A stretch of 38,171 nucleotides of DNA from Chloroflexota bacterium (GTDB lineage Bacteria > Chloroflexota > Dehalococcoidia > Lucifugimonadales > UBA3495): assembly GCA_022568195.1 (NCBI GenBank), contig JADFFS010000015.1:1-38171 (forward strand), given 5' to 3'. Below, piece by piece: positions 34,533 to 38,171 of this stretch (within the stretch, counting starts at the first letter, position 1; each line of letters begins with the position of its first letter). Below the pieces are notes generated by a model that saw nothing but the letters and a program-made list of their open reading frames with translations, did no database searches and was not told where the DNA came from. The position numbers were made by a program, and so were the translations under genes.

Positions 34533-35441
34533 ATGATGGACCGGGATTTGGTGGGATACGGCCGCAACGTTCCACGGGTTGACTGGCCCCAAGGCGCCAG
34601 GATAGCCGTCTCGGTGGTGGTCAACTACGAAGAAGGCGCGGAGTATTCCCTGCTGGACGGAGACTCTCACCACGAAACCAACGGCGAAGTGCCCTCACCG
34701 GTCCCGCCCAATGAACGGGACTTGAACAACGAATCCTTTTTCGAATACGGCAGCCGCGTGGGGGTATGGCGCCTTTTGAATTTGCTGGAGCGCTACCAGG
34801 TGCCCAGCACTTTTTTCTGCTGCGCGTTGGCCTTGGAGCGGAACCCGGAGGTGGCCAAAGAAATCGTCGCCCGGGGCCACGAGGTGTGCGGCCATGGCTA
34901 CCGTTGGGAGGAGTACCATTCCATGGACCGGGACTCAGAGCGGGAGGCTATTCAGAAAACCGTCGCGTCCCTGGAGACGACTACTGGGCAGCGTCCCGTT
35001 GGGTGGTTTACCCGCTATGGTCCCAGCGTAAACACCCGGGAATTGGTGGCCGAACACGGGGGCTTCCTGTACGACAGCGCCGGTCTCAACGATGACCTTC
35101 CCTACTACGTAACAGTCAAGGAAAAACCGTGGCTGGTGGTCCCCTATAGCATGGAAACCAACGACGCCCGGTTCTGGAGGGGAGGCCTGGTCAGCATCAA
35201 CGACTTCTACGACTACCTGAAGGATACCTTCGAGTGTCTGTACGAGGAAGGAGCGACCCATCCCAAGATGATGTCTGTTGGGCTTCACTGCCGCATCGCG
35301 GGCCGTCCGGCACGCTCCAAAGCAGTGGAACGCTTCCTGCAATACACGCGTGGTTTTCCGGGAGTTTGGTTCGCCCGGCGCGCCGACATCGCCAGGTGGT
35401 GGTTGGAACATTACCCTGCTGATGGAGCCCTCAAGCCCTAG
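34533..35441 (+). CDS. polysaccharide deacetylase family protein (PuuE/allantoinase-like)
   Basis: RIAVSVVVNYEEGAEYSLLDGD, VPSTFFCCALALERNPEVAKEIVARGHEVCGHGYRWEEYHSM; ATG 34533 after GGAGG. Confidence 0.9.
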   Translation: MMDRDLVGYGRNVPRVDWPQGARIAVSVVVNYEEGAEYSLLDGDSHHETNGEVPSPVPPNERDLNNESFFEYGSRVGVWRLLNLLERYQVPSTFFCCALALERNPEVAKEIVARGHEVCGHGYRWEEYHSMDRDSEREAIQKTVASLETTTGQRPVGWFTRYGPSVNTRELVAEHGGFLYDSAGLNDDLPYYVTVKEKPWLVVPYSMETNDARFWRGGLVSINDFYDYLKDTFECLYEEGATHPKMMSVGLHCRIAGRPARSKAVERFLQYTRGFPGVWFARRADIARWWLEHYPADGALKP

Positions 35442-35507
35442 CGGCTGACATCGCAGCTGCCTGTGTTGTAGGATTAGCGCCTACTCAATACGAAGGCGGG
35501 TAACGAG

Positions 35508-36407
35508 ATGAAATTCGGAGTGTGCATTCCCCACTACGGCAGGCCCATCGACGTGGACAGTTTGACGGATATGGCGGTGAGAGCGGAGCAAATGGGGTTC
35601 GACTCGGTGTGGGTCACCGACCACATCATTGTCCCCCACAATATCCCCGGCCGCGGCGACATTGTTTACCGGCACGACATGCTGGAACCCTTGAGCCTGC
35701 TGACTCACTTGGCGGCGGTTACCAACAGAGTCAACGTGGGCACCAGCGTGATAATCCTCCCCTATAGGAACCCCATCATATTGGCCAAGGCCATCGCCAC
35801 GGCCGACGTGCTGTCCAAGGGCAGGGTCATCTTTGGGGCCGCCGTGGGCTGGATGGAGGGGGAATTTGCGGCGCTGAAAGCGCCCTTCGCCGACCGGGGA
35901 AAGGTAGGCAACGAGTACCTGCGATTACTGAAGGAGCTGTGGACCAACGCCACCCCGTCCTTCCAAGGAGAGTATTTCCAATTCTCCGACGTCACCGTAT
36001 CACCCATGCCGGTGCAAAAGCCCCACCCGCCCATCTGGGTCGGGGGCAGAAGCCGCCGGGGAGTCCGGCGGGCCGTGGACTACGGGGACTTTTGGCACCC
36101 GTCCCAGATGGGTCCTGAGGAGCTGTCCAAAAACGCGGCGTACATGCGAAGATACTCAGCCTCGGTGGGCAGAGAGCACCCGCCCAAGCTCTCTTGCCGT
36201 GTGACCTTGAACTTTGGCAATGTCTCTGCCGGGGCGGAGCGGCCGCCGCTGCACGGCACCAGCGAAGACATAATCGGGGACTTGGCCGGCTATGCCGAAG
36301 CAGGGGTCGAGCACGTGATAATGGAGATCGCCGGGGACAGCTTCGACGACAAATTCCGGGCCATGGACCGTTTCATCAACGAGGTGAAGCCCAAGGTCCC
36401 CGCTTAA
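35508..36407 (+). CDS. LLM-class F420-dependent-like oxidoreductase
   Basis: MKFGVCIPHYGRPIDVDSLTDMAVRAEQMGFDSVWVTDHI, GRVIFGAAVGWMEGEFAAL, PPIWVGGRSRRGVRRA. Confidence 0.92.
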   Translation: MKFGVCIPHYGRPIDVDSLTDMAVRAEQMGFDSVWVTDHIIVPHNIPGRGDIVYRHDMLEPLSLLTHLAAVTNRVNVGTSVIILPYRNPIILAKAIATADVLSKGRVIFGAAVGWMEGEFAALKAPFADRGKVGNEYLRLLKELWTNATPSFQGEYFQFSDVTVSPMPVQKPHPPIWVGGRSRRGVRRAVDYGDFWHPSQMGPEELSKNAAYMRRYSASVGREHPPKLSCRVTLNFGNVSAGAERPPLHGTSEDIIGDLAGYAEAGVEHVIMEIAGDSFDDKFRAMDRFINEVKPKVPA

Positions 36408-36420
36408 TTCGATTCAACGG

Positions 36421-36435
36421 ACCGGACCATCCGGT
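36421..36435. terminator. short stem-loop between convergent genes
   Basis: ACCGGAccaTCCGGT, 14 nt after the LLM oxidoreductase stop; no T-tract. Confidence 0.35.
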
Positions 36436-36505
36436 GTTCAGGTTAACCATATTCTGGCAAACAGGAATTTCCTGCCTCACCCTCAGTTAGAGGCTGAACA
36501 ACCCA

Positions 36506-37798
36506 TCAGGTCGCGGGCACCCCACGAGCATAAAGCTGGCGCAGGGGCACCCGGGCGAAACTCAAGATAACGACGACCACGAAGCCGATCCCGCTGGCAG
36601 CCAGAATTATCGGCGCATTAAGCGCGCCAAGGCCGGCCAGGACACCGTTAACCAGGTTGAAGCTGGCCATAAAGCCGTTGGTATGCCAGTTATAAACGCC
36701 CAACAAACGGCCACGGATAGCGTCGGGCGCGATGGTCTGAATCATGGCGTGGCTCAGGGTCATGAACCCTCCCTGGGAGGCACCCATGCCTGCCGCTGCT
36801 GCGATGGCCAGGGGCATGTTTGGGGCCATGGCCAAAACCACCGGGGCTATACCGCTGAAAATCCCTAGCCAGAGCAACAACCGGCCCCTGGCCGCTTGGG
36901 ACCTAACACCAGCCAGACTCAGGGCCGTCACCAATGCCGCCAGGCCATATCCCACCATCAGGTTGCTAAATCCCGCCATGATACCGGCGCCATCGCCCGC
37001 GTCCAGTTTGTCCAACACCAGAACCGGAAACAAGGATTCGAAGGACATGGTCATCCCGCAGTGAGCCACCACCAGCAGAATCAAGGAGACGATCAGAGGA
37101 TGGTGGTACATGTAGCTCAACCCGGCCATCAGGTTGCTAAGGAATATCTCCCCGAACCTCCCGGCTTGCACCACTCCCCTGGAGACGGTCCGTATACTCA
37201 ACACTGCGAACAAGCCAAGGACATACATTGCGGCGCATAGGAAGAATACCCAGTTCTGGTGACCGGTGGCCCAAATGACCACGAGTATCAGGAAGGGGCC
37301 TGAGAACCGTGAGCCCTGAACGGTCGCTTGGTACAGGGATACGGCGTTAAGTATCCCTTCCCGGGAAACCATGTTGGCCAGTAACGCTTGTGCAGCCGGC
37401 ATCTGGGTTGACCGCGCCGACCCGGTGACAGCCGAAAGCACCAGCACCTGCCAAGGTTGGGCAACACCGGTCGCAACCAGGATGGCCAAAATCAGGTTGT
37501 CAACCACGTTCACGGCGTAGGCGCAGGCCAGGACGGTGCGGCGGTCGAACCGGTCGGCCAGGTAACCCGCCAGGGGCGAGACCAACACCGAGGGTATCAT
37601 GGCGGCGAAAATGACCGCTCCCGTCCAAGTGGACGACCCGGTTAGGTCCAAGATAAAAGCGGCCCGGGCCACGATCAAGGCCCAGGCTGCGGACTGGGAG
37701 CATAGGGTGGCCAGCCATAGCTTGCGATATTCGGGATATTCGAAGGACGAAAAGTAGCGGGACTTCAGACTTTGTCCCAGGCTGGCCAGACCGATCAA
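36506..37798 (-). CDS. MFS transporter (enterobactin exporter/TetA-like group)
   Basis: 430 aa, about 12 hydrophobic segments, SPLAGYLADRFDRRTVL (MFS motif A); TTG start after GGAG. Confidence 0.88.
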   Translation of the reverse strand: MIGLASLGQSLKSRYFSSFEYPEYRKLWLATLCSQSAAWALIVARAAFILDLTGSSTWTGAVIFAAMIPSVLVSPLAGYLADRFDRRTVLACAYAVNVVDNLILAILVATGVAQPWQVLVLSAVTGSARSTQMPAAQALLANMVSREGILNAVSLYQATVQGSRFSGPFLILVVIWATGHQNWVFFLCAAMYVLGLFAVLSIRTVSRGVVQAGRFGEIFLSNLMAGLSYMYHHPLIVSLILLVVAHCGMTMSFESLFPVLVLDKLDAGDGAGIMAGFSNLMVGYGLAALVTALSLAGVRSQAARGRLLLWLGIFSGIAPVVLAMAPNMPLAIAAAAGMGASQGGFMTLSHAMIQTIAPDAIRGRLLGVYNWHTNGFMASFNLVNGVLAGLGALNAPIILAASGIGFVVVVILSFARVPLRQLYARGVPAT

Positions 37799-37843
37799 CT
37801 TGTTAACTCCTCAAAGACACTCAACACCTTCCCAGGCAGGTCC

Positions 37844-37870
37844 GAATACCCCGATGCAATCGGGGTATTC
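37844..37870. repeat. perfect palindrome GAATACCCCGAT-gca-ATCGGGGTATTC
   Basis: 12-bp perfect arms, 3-nt loop; shares the CCCCGATnnnATCGGGG core with 7118-7134 and 30667-30683. Confidence 0.7.
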
Positions 37871-37971
37871 GGGGTAGCCCTGGGCAGGCCTGACCCTCCC
37901 CAAACAAGGCGAAAGGCGTTTTCCAGAGATATGGGCTTACCGTGATGGCGTTGGGAATACGGGGTGACCGG

Positions 37972-38171
37972 CTATCTGGGCGAGTAGGCCGTCGGCCGCA
38001 GGATGGTGCTTTGCGACTGGCTCACCAGCGGACCGTTGGCTTCCGACGCCGCCCGGGCCTTTTGCCATTCAGGGTCGGCGCAGCCGCATTGCGTACAGAA
38101 GCCCGATGGACAAGGGAATGGTGAGTATCAACAGCCCCAAGAAGGGCCACGACGGTCCACGGCCCCAATTG
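37972..38171 (-). CDS. C-terminus of a membrane protein, possibly frameshifted near 38072
   Basis: Minus frame from the window edge: NWGRGPSWPFLGLLILTIPLSIGLLYAMRLRRP* (stop 38070-38072); the adjacent frame continues EWQKARAASEANGPLVSQSQSTILRPTAYSPR* to 37972. Confidence 0.45.

Overview
GC-rich bacterial window of 38 kb. Family content (F420/LLM oxidoreductase, DUF35/thiolase pairs, Pro/Thr-linker surface proteins, TTG starts) suggests a Chloroflexota/SAR202-like or Dehalococcoidia-like source, but that is inference only. It encodes about 28 proteins on both strands: metabolic enzymes (serine hydrolase, amidase, enoyl-CoA hydratase, thiolase-like/DUF35 pairs, TrxB, epimerase, polysaccharide deacetylase, LLM oxidoreductase), several exported proteins with Pro/Thr linkers, and an ImuB-DUF6504-DnaE2 mutasome-like cassette. 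Most notable observations: (i) adjacent membrane-anchored cohesin and secreted 7x PPC-like/cohesin/dockerin genes; (ii) a mutagenesis cassette with no ImuA in the window, and a DUF559 endonuclease gene flanked by about 35-bp inverted repeats 13 bp from the imuB start codon; (iii) duplicated thiolase-like and duplicated DUF35 genes in one operon with apparently lost thiolase catalytic residues, preceded by iteron-like repeats and a perfect palindrome; (iv) several dispersed palindromic repeat families. No tRNA, rRNA or CRISPR array was seen.
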